From an uncultured Bacteroidales bacterium (GTDB lineage: Bacteria; Bacteroidota; Bacteroidia; Bacteroidales; G3-4614), in NCBI GenBank assembly GCA_949297125.1, contig CASFRS010000004.1, forward strand, positions 1-64,000: 64,000 bases of DNA, written 5' to 3'. Of the stretch, positions 47,090 to 56,574 are shown piece by piece (the first letter of the stretch is position 1; each line of letters starts with the position of its first letter). Both the position numbers and the translations under genes were made by a program. The notes beneath the pieces are model-generated. The model was not told the DNA's origin and ran no database searches. It was given only the letters and a program-made list of their open reading frames with translations.

Positions 47090-47299
47090 AACAACTGAAA
47101 AAATTATAAAGGTCAGTAATATATAAATATAACACAAGTATCAGCAAACGTGCCTTGCCCGTTAAAAAAGCAGGCAGATATAACATTGCCGGAGATGCGG
47201 CATACTCCGTCCGTGCCATGCTCCGTGCCCTTCCAGTTTGCGGCAGCGTATCGGACAAGGGGAGAGGGTAACCGTTGCGACCCGCCGCCTATGAAGGGC

Positions 47300-47785
47300 C
47301 TATGTTATTCTTTTGCATTTGCCGCTGAACCGTTCTATTGTCATACATACAATCTCGGTACGTCCGAACGACTTTTCGGCATACTTCATCCCCATGGCCA
47401 TATCATCGGGCGAATATTTCTCCAGCAGCAGTTTCAACGCGGCCATCCTTTCTTCGGGCGGAAGCCCCCTTGTCATGCTGCATTGCAAGACAACGCTTTC
47501 ATATGCTGTAGTGAACTTGTCCGGTACGACGTTCGTCTTGCCTACAATGCAAAGCGATGCTTTAGGCAGGAAGTCAATACATGCCAGTTTCTTTCCTTCC
47601 CGGGCGCAATGGAAATATATCCTGTCGGCACCGTCCCATACAAAACTTACGGGGATACCGTACGGAGAACCCTCCGGCGTTACAAGCGACACAATGCCGA
47701 ACTCCCCGTTTCTCAGCAAGTCAATCGCCCCGCTTTCATCGAGCAGCCTGTCCTGGCGTCTTACATCATCGTTACAATACAACAT
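47300..47785 (-). CDS. pyridoxamine 5'-phosphate oxidase family (NimA-like)
   Basis: A 161-residue split-barrel flavin protein: DDVRRQDRLLDESGAIDLLR, GSPYGIPVSFVWDGADRIYFH, KASLCIVGKTNVV and YESVVLQC. Such proteins include NimA-type 5-nitroimidazole reductases. ATG at 47785 is used instead of a TTG 9 codons earlier. Confidence 0.85.
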   Translation of the reverse strand: MLYCNDDVRRQDRLLDESGAIDLLRNGEFGIVSLVTPEGSPYGIPVSFVWDGADRIYFHCAREGKKLACIDFLPKASLCIVGKTNVVPDKFTTAYESVVLQCSMTRGLPPEERMAALKLLLEKYSPDDMAMGMKYAEKSFGRTEIVCMTIERFSGKCKRIT

Positions 47786-48236
47786 AACCCATTCAAAATC
47801 CGTAAACGGCAAATTACCATGTAAATATCTTATCCGCTTTTCCTCCGCTTCCCCTAAAAAGGGACAGATGCCGGTATTAATGACACCTGTCGGTCTTTTT
47901 GTTATGGCCCGCCGGGAAAGGACGGCCGTCTTCCCGGCGGGGGAAAAACGCTTCCGCTGCCGCGGTACGGGAAACCGTACTGCAAGTTAATAATAACTTT
48001 CCACGCAACAATACATGTTGGCGGAAATATTGGTATATTTGAATACCGTAATGTTCCGGAACAGGTTATATCCGCTGGCCCCGACATCCGGGCCAGTACC
48101 CCACACCAAGATACCGGCAGGCCCGTGCAAGGGCAAGGGAGGGCAACTCCCGCCCGGGGTGAAGCCCATGTTCCTGCAAAAGGCATGAGCCCTTCCGGCA
48201 CATGGCCGTGCAGCCGCACGGGGACACAAGAACCTG
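47786..48236. other. GC-rich intergenic region
   Basis: No gene is supported in these 450 bases. A GC-rich self-complementary stretch lies at about 48110-48230 (TGCAAGGGCAAGGGAGGG and TGCAGCCGCACGGGG), and TATATTTG at 48033-48040 matches a rightward -7 box, with no clear -33. Confidence 0.4.
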
Positions 48237-49310
48237 ATGGATAAAAGATGCAGATATATGATAATAGCGGTTTTGCTCCTGTTGGCCGTTGCAGGGATAA
48301 CATACATAATGGTCAGGCCGTCATTCGGGTATCTTCCCTCAGGCAGCAGGCTGGCTCGCATACAGGATTCCCCGAATTACAAAAACGGGCAGTTCCGCAA
48401 CATGTCGCCCTCTCCGGTAATGACAACCCGTAAAAGCCGCATAAGCGCATTGTACGGTTTCTTCTTCGCCGACAAGAAAGGGATACGGCCGTCCGCACCG
48501 CTCAAGGCCGTAAAGACCGACATCCGTACCCTTTCCGTGGATACTGACTGCATAATCTGGTTCGGGCACTCGTCCTACATGCTGCAGGCAGGCGGCAAGC
48601 GTTTTCTTGTAGACCCCGTATTCCATGCGGCTGCGCCGTTGAAAATCTTCAACCGTCCGTTTCCGGGAACCGACATATACCGTCCCGAAGATATTCCGCG
48701 GACAGATTATCTGATAATAACGCACGACCATTGGGATCATCTTGACTGCAAGACCGTAAAGGAACTGAACGGAAAAACAGGCAAGGTAATCTGTCCGCTC
48801 GGGGTAGGGGAACATTTCGAGCATTGGGGGTATGAACCCTCCCGCATTGTGGAACTCGACTGGTACGAAGAATTTACCGACGTGAACGGAATTGCCGTAC
48901 ATGCGCTTCCGGCGCGTCATTTTTCGGGTCGCGGCTTGAGGCAAAACAAAACCCTGTGGGCATCGTTTATGATAGTTGCTCCGGCAATGACGCTGTATAT
49001 AGGCGGCGACGGAGGTTACGACACCCACTTCGCGGAGATAGGGAGGCGGTTTTCACCCATTTCATGGGCTATCCTCGAAAACGGGCAATATAACGATGCG
49101 TGGAGATACATGCACACCCTCCCCCCGCAGTTGGAAAAAATCGCGGAGCAGATAAAACCTGGGCATATAATGACTGTCCACCACTCAAAATATGCTCTCT
49201 CCGTGCATCCGTGGGACGAACCATTAAAAAACGCGGTCAGGCTGAAATCAGCAGTAGCGGCCGATGTCGTTATTCCGGCAATAGGCGAGGTCGTACCGCT
49301 AAACCGGTAA
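48237..49310 (+). CDS. metallo-beta-lactamase-fold hydrolase (UlaG/NAPE-PLD-like)
   Basis: A 357-residue protein with an N-terminal membrane anchor (MIIAVLLLLAVAGITYIMV). The core has WFGHSSYMLQAGGKRFLVDP, the metal site LIITHDHWDHLD, HALPARHFSGRG and YIGGDGGYDTH. It resembles N-acylphosphatidylethanolamine hydrolase-like lactonases/phosphodiesterases. Substrate unknown. Confidence 0.88.
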   Translation: MDKRCRYMIIAVLLLLAVAGITYIMVRPSFGYLPSGSRLARIQDSPNYKNGQFRNMSPSPVMTTRKSRISALYGFFFADKKGIRPSAPLKAVKTDIRTLSVDTDCIIWFGHSSYMLQAGGKRFLVDPVFHAAAPLKIFNRPFPGTDIYRPEDIPRTDYLIITHDHWDHLDCKTVKELNGKTGKVICPLGVGEHFEHWGYEPSRIVELDWYEEFTDVNGIAVHALPARHFSGRGLRQNKTLWASFMIVAPAMTLYIGGDGGYDTHFAEIGRRFSPISWAILENGQYNDAWRYMHTLPPQLEKIAEQIKPGHIMTVHHSKYALSVHPWDEPLKNAVRLKSAVAADVVIPAIGEVVPLNR

Positions 49311-49569
49311 TGCGGGGCGCATGCTTGAACAAGCCGGCAGTAGCCGCCATATACTGCTGTCCGGTGAAAATGGTAAATGAAACAGTGGAATCCGTATCTC
49401 CATATACAAATAAGACAGATAATTTTGCCGTAACCGAAACGGGATGTCCCGAGACGCGCCGACCCGATTTCGGAAATATACGGGAGTCTGTCGCCGTGTC
49501 GACAGAAAAAAGCATGAACAGACAAAATGGACAATATTGAATACGCACAATAACAGTAAACCTGAACAA

Positions 49570-50748
49570 ATGATTATGAGTATGAACAATTTCGATTATC
49601 AAACGCCGACACGCCTCATCTTCGGTCGCGATGCGGTAGCCGGGCTTGCAGAGGTTATGAAACCTATAGGCAGGAGAGTATTGCTTACCTACGGCGGAGG
49701 AAGCATAAAACGCATAGGCTTGTACGACAGGGTAAAGGATCTTATGAAAGACTTTGAACTGTTTGAACTTCCGGGAATAGAACCCAATCCAAAATATACA
49801 ACCAGCGTGCTCGACGGGGTTCGCATATGCAAGGAGCATGACATAGAGGTAATTCTTTCTGTCGGAGGCGGTTCGGTACTCGACTGTTCAAAGGCCATAG
49901 CGGCGGGGGCTGTATATGACGGCGAGCCGTGGGACTTGATAACGGGAAAAGTCCCCACGCGCGGGGCATTGCCCATTGTAGACATAATAACGCTGGCCGC
50001 AACCGGCAGCGAGTATGACTGCGGCGGAGTAATCTCGCGCACGGAAACCAACGACAAGGTCGCATATATCGACCGTCATCTCTTTCCCGTATGTTCGTTT
50101 CTCGACCCTACCTATACGTTTACCGTAAATGCAAAACACACAGCCGCCGGGGTAGCCGATGCCATAAACCATGTCATGGAGCAGTATTTTACCGCACCTA
50201 CAAATTCCGTATCGGACGGTTTCTGCGAGACCCTTATAAAAACCCTGATGAAATATGCCCCTAAAGCGATTGAGACCCCCGATGACTATGAAGCACGGGC
50301 AGAAATAATGTATGCCTGCACGTTCGGGTGCAACGGCCTGCTTGCGCTCGGGACAGGCAATACCGTTTGGCAGATGCACGGGATAGAGCATGCCCTGTCG
50401 GCATATTACGACATAACGCACGGCGAAGGCCTTGCAATAATAACGCCGCATTGGATGCGCTACATATTGAGCGACAGGACAGTAGGCCGGTTCGTGAAAT
50501 TCGGGACAAACGTATTGGGAATATCCCCCGACGAAGCCCCCTACGCGATAGCCGAAAAGTCGATAAGCGGGATGTACGCTTTCTTTAAAAGTCTCGGTAT
50601 GCCCATGACACTGCGCGAGGTGGGGATAGACGATAAACGCCTTGAGGAGATGGCGCACCACATAGCCGTAAATGAAGGCCTCGATACCGGTGCATACGTC
50701 CCGTTGGGCGAACAGGATATTCTGGCAATATTGAAAGCTGCATTGTAA
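49570..50748 (+). CDS. iron-containing alcohol dehydrogenase
   Basis: A 392-residue group III dehydrogenase: PTRLIFGRDAVAGL, the dinucleotide site LSVGGGSVLDCSKAIA, LAATGSEYDCGGVIS, VADAINHVMEQYF with metal Asp/His, and MHGIEHALSAYYDITHGEGLAI with the other metal His residues. Close to the butanol dehydrogenase/YqdH branch. ATG at 49570, 49576 or 49582 are all possible. Confidence 0.9.
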   Translation: MIMSMNNFDYQTPTRLIFGRDAVAGLAEVMKPIGRRVLLTYGGGSIKRIGLYDRVKDLMKDFELFELPGIEPNPKYTTSVLDGVRICKEHDIEVILSVGGGSVLDCSKAIAAGAVYDGEPWDLITGKVPTRGALPIVDIITLAATGSEYDCGGVISRTETNDKVAYIDRHLFPVCSFLDPTYTFTVNAKHTAAGVADAINHVMEQYFTAPTNSVSDGFCETLIKTLMKYAPKAIETPDDYEARAEIMYACTFGCNGLLALGTGNTVWQMHGIEHALSAYYDITHGEGLAIITPHWMRYILSDRTVGRFVKFGTNVLGISPDEAPYAIAEKSISGMYAFFKSLGMPMTLREVGIDDKRLEEMAHHIAVNEGLDTGAYVPLGEQDILAILKAAL

Positions 50749-50886
50749 TATCCGCAGCGGGCGGCATGCAAGCCCCGTGTTCCCTGCATGCAAAGATAAG
50801 CCGTACCGGACTACTCCTTTGCGTGGTGTCCGGTACGGCTTTCCCGCCATATGCGGCAAGGTATGCGGAGTGGTGGAGACGGACGG

Positions 50887-51099
50887 TTATTCCCTATGCG
50901 GGTTTTCTTTCTCCGTCTTGCCGTCCGTTATGTCGCACTCCTTTTCAATGCTGTTCATCCCGTCCTTGAAACTGCGGATGCCTTTGCCTAACCCTTTCAT
51001 CAGTTCGGGAATCTTTTTCCCGCCGAAAAGCAACAGCACGACCAGGGCTATTACCAGAATCTCCTGCATCCCGATTCCGCCTAAAAGAAGAGTTGTCAT
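50887..51099 (-). CDS. tatA: TatA-type translocase subunit
   Basis: A 70-residue TatA/E: one membrane helix ([14 protein letters not shown]) followed by the amphipathic helix [20 protein letters not shown] and a charged tail. It is the last gene of the operon that also encodes a twin-arginine aldo/keto reductase, and begins 2 bases after the ECF-type gene. It likely serves export of that partner. Confidence 0.88.
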   Translation of the reverse strand: MTTLLLGGIGMQEILVIALVVLLLFGGKKIPELMKGLGKGIRSFKDGMNSIEKECDITDGKTEKENPHRE

Positions 51100-51101
51100 G
51101 G

Positions 51102-51614
51102 CTACTTCCTTATTATCCGGTTAATGAAAACATACCCTCCGGCAAGTTGCAGCAGCATGCCGGGCATGCCGATTCTGAAGTCCTGGAGTGCATCGTACAG
51201 CGAGCCCGTCATAACCCATTCGGCCAATGTGCCGAGGCACTGGTAAGAAAGAATTACTGCAGCAAGCAGCAACAGCGAGGCCTTCCTGAACTTGTAGGCC
51301 GCAATGCCGGCGGCAGTGGCCAGCAGAACCGATTTTACCATTATCGCAGGCAACGATGCCGGAGCCGGCATACCGAAAAGGAACGAATTTGCCAGCGGCG
51401 ACAGGACTGCAGTCAGCAACCCGACGCGCCACCCGTACTTATACGCCCCTGCGAGGGTGAAAAAATAGATAGGCAGCCACACTGTCCCGCCGTCGGGGAC
51501 AAGGTGAAAAAGCTGCGGGAAGACAATGTTGCCGGCGATAAAGGCCGCCGCAACGATGTAGGTCCTTAAATCGGAGTACTTGAAAGAATAAAAATTTACA
51601 GATTCAGTTTGCAT
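51102..51614 (-). CDS. ECF-type S-component-like membrane protein
   Basis: A 170-residue membrane protein with five or six helices: [75 protein letters not shown]. The pattern matches substrate-binding components of energy-coupling factor transporters. The ATG at 51614 is used. Substrate cannot be told. Confidence 0.7.
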   Translation of the reverse strand: MQTESVNFYSFKYSDLRTYIVAAAFIAGNIVFPQLFHLVPDGGTVWLPIYFFTLAGAYKYGWRVGLLTAVLSPLANSFLFGMPAPASLPAIMVKSVLLATAAGIAAYKFRKASLLLLAAVILSYQCLGTLAEWVMTGSLYDALQDFRIGMPGMLLQLAGGYVFINRIIRK

Positions 51615-51627
51615 GATATTGGATAAT

Positions 51628-52626
51628 TTAATCAAGACTTACAAGTTCGTATTGCATGCTGCCCATACCGAGACTTTCGGCATACTCCAGCATATGCATC
51701 CCGTTACGCGAGTTGATACGCTCGATAAGGGCTTCCTTCCCCTTGTCGTCCGATGCGCGTACAAGGTCTATGCAGGCTTTGTCGAGAGCCACCGGATCGA
51801 GCGAAGCAAGAATCCCTATATCGCCCATTTCGGGAGCTTCGGGAGTGGCAACGCAGTCGCAGTCGACCGACAGGTTGTTGGCAACGCTTATATATAGGAT
51901 GTTGTCGCCGCAGTGGTCCGCAACGGCCTTTGCCGCTTCCGCCATAGCTTCAAGGAAGGCATCCTGTTCGGGCAGGTTTTCCCATACGGCAACTCGGTCT
52001 CTGGTAGAACCGGCCGAATGAATCCATGCTTTCCCTGCCGATGAGGCGATACCTATGGAGATGTTCTTTATAGCCCCTCCGAATCCGGCCATGGGGTGTC
52101 CCTTGAAGTGCGACAGCACAACGGTAAAATCATAGTTCAGGTAGTTCTTGCCCACGAAATCCTCCTTAAGGTGTTTGCCTCCGGCAACAGGCAGGGCAAT
52201 CTCGCCGTCGGCATCCATTATGTCTACTGTGGCAATATCGGTAAATCCGTGTTCGCGTGCGGCTTCCAAATGGTTCTCAGTGTCGGCTCTCCCTCCTCCG
52301 TATGCGGTATTGCACTCTATAATAGTCCCGTTTACCTCTTTTACCAGCCCGGCTATAAGGGCGGGCGACAGATAATTGTCGTTGCCCGGTTCCCCCGTCG
52401 AGAGTTTTACTGCAACATTTTCCCCCGCTGCTTTGCGCCCCAGGGCATCATAAACCTTTTTCAGGTTCTCCGGGGTAATCTCCTTTGCAAAATAGACTTT
52501 CGGAATATCCTTCCTGTTGCCTCCAATATCCGATGCGCTCCTCGATGCGCTCAATTTGCTGCATCCCGGCAGGACCGCAAGAGCCATGAGCATCGGGAAT
52601 ATCGTGATAAAACCTCTTTTTTTCAT
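51628..52626 (-). CDS. DUF362 lipoprotein
   Basis: A 332-residue protein with a lipoprotein signal (FITIFPMLMALAVLPGC). The DUF362 core includes VAVKLSTGEPGNDNYL, NTAYGGGRADTENHLEAARE, VVLSHFKGHPMAGFGGAIKN, and CDCVATPEAPEMGDIGILAS. Many DUF362 proteins bring Fe-S clusters; here the CDC is retained. It overlaps no neighbour but starts 17 bases from the TonB gene end. Confidence 0.85.
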   Translation of the reverse strand: MKKRGFITIFPMLMALAVLPGCSKLSASRSASDIGGNRKDIPKVYFAKEITPENLKKVYDALGRKAAGENVAVKLSTGEPGNDNYLSPALIAGLVKEVNGTIIECNTAYGGGRADTENHLEAAREHGFTDIATVDIMDADGEIALPVAGGKHLKEDFVGKNYLNYDFTVVLSHFKGHPMAGFGGAIKNISIGIASSAGKAWIHSAGSTRDRVAVWENLPEQDAFLEAMAEAAKAVADHCGDNILYISVANNLSVDCDCVATPEAPEMGDIGILASLDPVALDKACIDLVRASDDKGKEALIERINSRNGMHMLEYAESLGMGSMQYELVSLD

Positions 52627-52643
52627 AATATCTCCTTCCTTTA

Positions 52644-54551
52644 TCATAAGTTAATATTGAACCCTCCCATAAAAGTGGCTTTGGGCATTGGAAAACCTGC
52701 TATTATTTCGTATCTGCTGGCCAGCAGGTTTTCGCCCCTTACCCATATGTCAATCCATTCGGCGGCCTTGAAACTGCCGTAAACGTTCCATAAAACAAAA
52801 TCTTCTGTTTTCACGTTGCTTCCCGTTTGGGTATATAACCCGTTTACATACTCTATTGTTGAGCTTGCCGACCAGCGGCCCATACCGAATGATGCCCCCG
52901 CATGCAACTTATGCTGCGGGGCGGCCGGTACGGGGTTCTTCATGTGAAGGTAACTGTAATTGGCGTTTACGCTCCAGTTGCGGTTTATATCGTATCTGAA
53001 CTGCATTTCCGCGCCGGCATTGTCGATATGGCCCGAATTTACATTCTTCGGCCTTCCGTTTATGACACCGGTATAAATCATGTTTGCGCCGTCTATATAA
53101 AACAGGTTAGCCCCGTATGTAATGCCTGCATCCGGGAACGACTGCGAGAAAGAGACTTCGTAGTTCCACAAGCTTTCGGCTTCCAAATCGGGGTTGGCCG
53201 AAGCGAACATGTACATTTCCTTTATTGTAGGATAGCGGAAACCGCGGCTTGCCATTAATTTAAGCCGTATCCCCCTGTCGAGGTTGAATGATACGCCGGC
53301 CTGCGGAACCCACTCCGTACCGGCATTGGAATGATGGTCTATGCGGACGGCAGCGTCGACAGTCATAATACGGAGCAGTGTCTGGCGCATCCCCAGGTAT
53401 CCTGCAATTTCATCTGCCGAGTTATCGGCCAGGCTTTTTTTCCCGCCGTTGGAATAGGCGTTCCAGGCCTTGCCGCCGAACCTGAAGTAATCGAATCCCA
53501 CGGTTATCGTATTCCCGCCGAAAAGTCGCAGGTTCTGGAATGCCGATACACCCAGCATGTTGTCTTTCGAGTTGAACAGGTAATCCTTCGGGCCGTCATC
53601 GTCATCCGGGTCGGCCGAATAACCGTCGTTAATCTTGTGTCGCCCCCAGTTATAAAAAACGCTTACGCTTCCCGAACTCCGTGCATGTTCGTTTTTGAGG
53701 TAGAGCGAAGCCGCCCCGCGCGTAACATGCTGGACGGCATCAATCAGCGGGCTGAACGTCTCCCCCGGGTTGGAGGCGTTGAAATGTGTAATGTTCGCGT
53801 CCCCTCCCAGTTCCCATTTGTCCGTGAAGTCGTACCCCAACCTGACATATCCGCCATACTGCTCAAACCCGAAATTGCGGCGATGCCCGTCCGTCCTGTT
53901 ATACGAACCGCTCGCCATGCTCGAGAACCCTCCTTTGCGTGCACGGTTTGATATTTCGCCCTGAAACGTGTTGAAAGAGCCGTAACCGGCATTGAGGTCC
54001 GTCTCAACGCCGTTGTCCGTCATCTGCCGCGTAACGATATTCACCACGCCGCCCATTGCATTCGACCCGTACAGTGCTGAAGCAGGTCCGCGGACAACCT
54101 CAACCCTTTCGGCCATCATGCTCTGGTAAGCATCGGGAACGGGATGCCCCATAAGCCCCATGTACTGCGGATGCCCGTCGACAAGGACCATTAATCCTCC
54201 CGAACTGCTGCTTATCCCGCGGATACTCATGTTGCCGGCAGAACCTCCCGATACGCCATACCCCATAATCCCCCTCGAAGTGCTGAAAAAGCCAGGTACT
54301 TCGCTCGTTATTACAGGCAGCAAATAAGGAGTATTCCTCTCCTCTATTATGTTGCGGCCTATTATTGAAATTGTCATCGGCAAATGCCTTATGTCGGTCC
54401 GGTTTCTGGTACCGGTAACCACCACTTCGTCGAGCGGATGCCCTCCTGCTACAGTGTCGGTTTCAGACAAGGCGCGCTCTTCCGTTTCGGCTGTTGCAGA
54501 AAATACGCCGCTTGCCGCCAGCAGTAATATAAACAGTATCTTTTTTCCCAT
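52644..54551 (-). CDS. TonB-dependent outer-membrane receptor
   Basis: A 635-residue receptor with signal peptide ILFILLLAASGVFSATA. TonB box region LDEVVVTGTRNRTDI, plug segments SIRGISSSSGGLMVLVDG and RVEVVRGPASALYGSNAMGGVVNI, then a beta-barrel ending in FMGGFNINL. It lacks an N-terminal carboxypeptidase-like domain, so it is not a SusC. The start overlaps the previous stop by one base. It imports a small ligand, perhaps the same as the ECF-type component. Confidence 0.92.
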   Translation of the reverse strand: MGKKILFILLLAASGVFSATAETEERALSETDTVAGGHPLDEVVVTGTRNRTDIRHLPMTISIIGRNIIEERNTPYLLPVITSEVPGFFSTSRGIMGYGVSGGSAGNMSIRGISSSSGGLMVLVDGHPQYMGLMGHPVPDAYQSMMAERVEVVRGPASALYGSNAMGGVVNIVTRQMTDNGVETDLNAGYGSFNTFQGEISNRARKGGFSSMASGSYNRTDGHRRNFGFEQYGGYVRLGYDFTDKWELGGDANITHFNASNPGETFSPLIDAVQHVTRGAASLYLKNEHARSSGSVSVFYNWGRHKINDGYSADPDDDDGPKDYLFNSKDNMLGVSAFQNLRLFGGNTITVGFDYFRFGGKAWNAYSNGGKKSLADNSADEIAGYLGMRQTLLRIMTVDAAVRIDHHSNAGTEWVPQAGVSFNLDRGIRLKLMASRGFRYPTIKEMYMFASANPDLEAESLWNYEVSFSQSFPDAGITYGANLFYIDGANMIYTGVINGRPKNVNSGHIDNAGAEMQFRYDINRNWSVNANYSYLHMKNPVPAAPQHKLHAGASFGMGRWSASSTIEYVNGLYTQTGSNVKTEDFVLWNVYGSFKAAEWIDIWVRGENLLASRYEIIAGFPMPKATFMGGFNINL

Positions 54552-54982
54552 TATACGCTGCTATTTCCGAAAAAACCTTTTATAAGCGAGACGCAGCCGA
54601 CCGCATCCGTCGCATCGGAACACAATTTCTCCAGCGGACACCAGTCCGTCCCCTTGCGGTTTATTATATGGTCGGTCAATACCCCGAAACTTATATTTAC
54701 ATTGTACGCATTGAACAGTTCTACGGCCGGGCGGCTTGCAGTAAGGGCATGAACCTTTGCCACCCGGCCCGTTATCATCAGGGCGGCGGCAGCCTTTCCA
54801 ACAACCTTGTCGGCAACGAACGCCCCCTCAAGCATCAACGGTTCATTCTCGACAAGGTACAGCAAATCGGCGACTCCCCTTTTAAAAAAGGGAGACATGC
54901 TGTCCCCTTTGCATATTACGCACGAACACCCTTTTTCAACAAGCAGGTCTACAGCCTGTTTCTCATCCAAGTTTCCCGTCAT
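54551..54982 (-). CDS. DUF1893 protein
   Basis: A 143-residue protein: CSCVICKGDSMSPFFKRGVADLL, VADKVVGKAAAALMI, YNVNISFGVLTDHIINRKG and a Cys-bearing tail (WCPLEKLCSDATDAVGC). DUF1893 proteins resemble cytidine-deaminase-fold enzymes in shape. Part of the redox operon; role unknown. Confidence 0.85.
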   Translation of the reverse strand: MTGNLDEKQAVDLLVEKGCSCVICKGDSMSPFFKRGVADLLYLVENEPLMLEGAFVADKVVGKAAAALMITGRVAKVHALTASRPAVELFNAYNVNISFGVLTDHIINRKGTDWCPLEKLCSDATDAVGCVSLIKGFFGNSSV

Positions 54983-55137
54983 AAAACAACCGTATCATAT
55001 AATTTGTTCCGGGGGCGAAAGCGGGAACAACCGCCCTTCCCGCGCGTGCGTACAGCATCGATAGAACCTTTTTGTTGCCGCACGGACTAAAGAGACGCCT
55101 TTTAAGAAAACGCGCATAAAATGGCATGCTTCCCATA

Positions 55138-56556
55138 TCAGAAGGGACGCCCCTGTTTAAGATCCTCCACGAATTTGTCTATCCGGCGCATTTCCCCGGG
55201 AATATCTATCCCCTGAGGGCAATGGACAACACACTCGCCGCAACCAGTACAATGGTCGGCCTGACGCAGGCGCGGCACGGAGCGGTCGTACCCAACAAGG
55301 AAAGCCCGACGGGCTTTCCGGTAATTGGAATCCTGCGACGAGGAGGGCATGTTCCCCTCGTTGATGCACTTGTTGAAATGCACCAGCACCCCGGGAATGT
55401 CAAGCCCGTAAGGACAAGGCATGCAGTAATTGCAGTCGTTGCACGGAATAGTGGGGTAGCGGAGCATTTGCCTGGCAATTTCTTCAAGAAACTCCATGTC
55501 GCTGCTGTCCAATACCTCCAAAGGGGAATATGTGCGGAGGTTGTCCTTGAGGTGCTCCATGTATGTCATGCCGCTCAAAACGGTAAGGACACCCGGGAAC
55601 GACCCGGCAAAGCGGAAAGCCCAGGATGCCACGCTCGAATCGGGACGTTTCTGTTTCAGCTTGGCTGCAATATGGTCGTGCACCGACGACAGGCGTCCAC
55701 CCAGGAGCGGTTCCATGATAATGGCAGGAATCCCTCTCTTGTGCAGTTCTCCGTAAAGATATTCGGCATTGGTATTCCGTTCGTTTACCTCCTTGGCATG
55801 TTTCCAGTCTACATAATTGAGTTGTATCTGCACAAAATCCCATTTGATCTTGTCGTGTATCGAAAGCAGATAATCGAAAACCTTTACATCCCCGTGGTAC
55901 GAAAATCCGAGATTCCTGATTTTCCCTTTCTCCCGTTCCGAAACAAGAAAATCCAGCATGCCGTTGTCGAAATACCTTGCATGGAGCGTCTCCATGCCGT
56001 TGCCCATACCCACCGAATGCAGCAGCATATAGTCTATGTAATCGACCTGCAGTTCCTTGAACGAGTTCCGGTACATTTCAAGCGAGGCCTCCCGGCTCCA
56101 TACCGCGGGCGACGAATTGGAAAGTTTCGTGGCTATGAAATATTTGTCGCGCGGATGCCGGCTGAGGGCAATACCCGTGGCGTGTTCCGATTTTCCCTTG
56201 CAGTAAACAGGCGACGTATCGAAATAATTCACGCCGTGTTCTATCGCATAATCCACAAGGCGGTTTACCATTTCCTGGTCAATCTCCCCGTCTCCGTCGC
56301 GTGCGCTTTCATTGTCTACCGTAGGCCACCGCATACACCCGTATCCGAGAATGGAGACCTTTTCGCCCGTCTTAGGGTTGGTCCTGTAAGTCATCCGGCC
56401 GGGAATCTTATCCGTATCCCTGTCCCGACCCGGCGTATCGTTTCCGTTACGGCAACCGGCAAGGGCTGCGGCCGTAACGGCCGCGCCGCCGCCGATGCGT
56501 TTCAAGAACTCGCGGCGGCCAATCTTTTTGTCATTGTCCATATTGTCCATCCCCAT
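55138..56556 (-). CDS. Tat-exported aldo/keto reductase with Fe-S domain
   Basis: A 472-residue protein. The twin-arginine signal GRREFLKRIGGGAAVTAAALAGC also ends in a lipobox. The AKR barrel follows: GYGCMRWPTVDN, YFDTSPVYCKGKSE, LHSVGMGNGMETLHA, and IMEPLLGGRLSS. A ferredoxin-like C-terminus has CNDCNYCMPCPYGLDIPG and HCTGCGECVVHCPQGIDIPG. It probably passes electrons from the membrane ferredoxin protein to a carbonyl substrate outside the cytoplasm. Confidence 0.9.
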   Translation of the reverse strand: MGMDNMDNDKKIGRREFLKRIGGGAAVTAAALAGCRNGNDTPGRDRDTDKIPGRMTYRTNPKTGEKVSILGYGCMRWPTVDNESARDGDGEIDQEMVNRLVDYAIEHGVNYFDTSPVYCKGKSEHATGIALSRHPRDKYFIATKLSNSSPAVWSREASLEMYRNSFKELQVDYIDYMLLHSVGMGNGMETLHARYFDNGMLDFLVSEREKGKIRNLGFSYHGDVKVFDYLLSIHDKIKWDFVQIQLNYVDWKHAKEVNERNTNAEYLYGELHKRGIPAIIMEPLLGGRLSSVHDHIAAKLKQKRPDSSVASWAFRFAGSFPGVLTVLSGMTYMEHLKDNLRTYSPLEVLDSSDMEFLEEIARQMLRYPTIPCNDCNYCMPCPYGLDIPGVLVHFNKCINEGNMPSSSQDSNYRKARRAFLVGYDRSVPRLRQADHCTGCGECVVHCPQGIDIPGEMRRIDKFVEDLKQGRPF

Positions 56557-56574
56557 AGATAATAGAATATAAAA

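Noticed and set aside
55126..56562. Rightward 478-codon frame opposite the aldo/keto reductase
   Set aside because: It covers the AKR gene in antisense, has no family features, and the leftward frame has clear Fe-S and AKR motifs.
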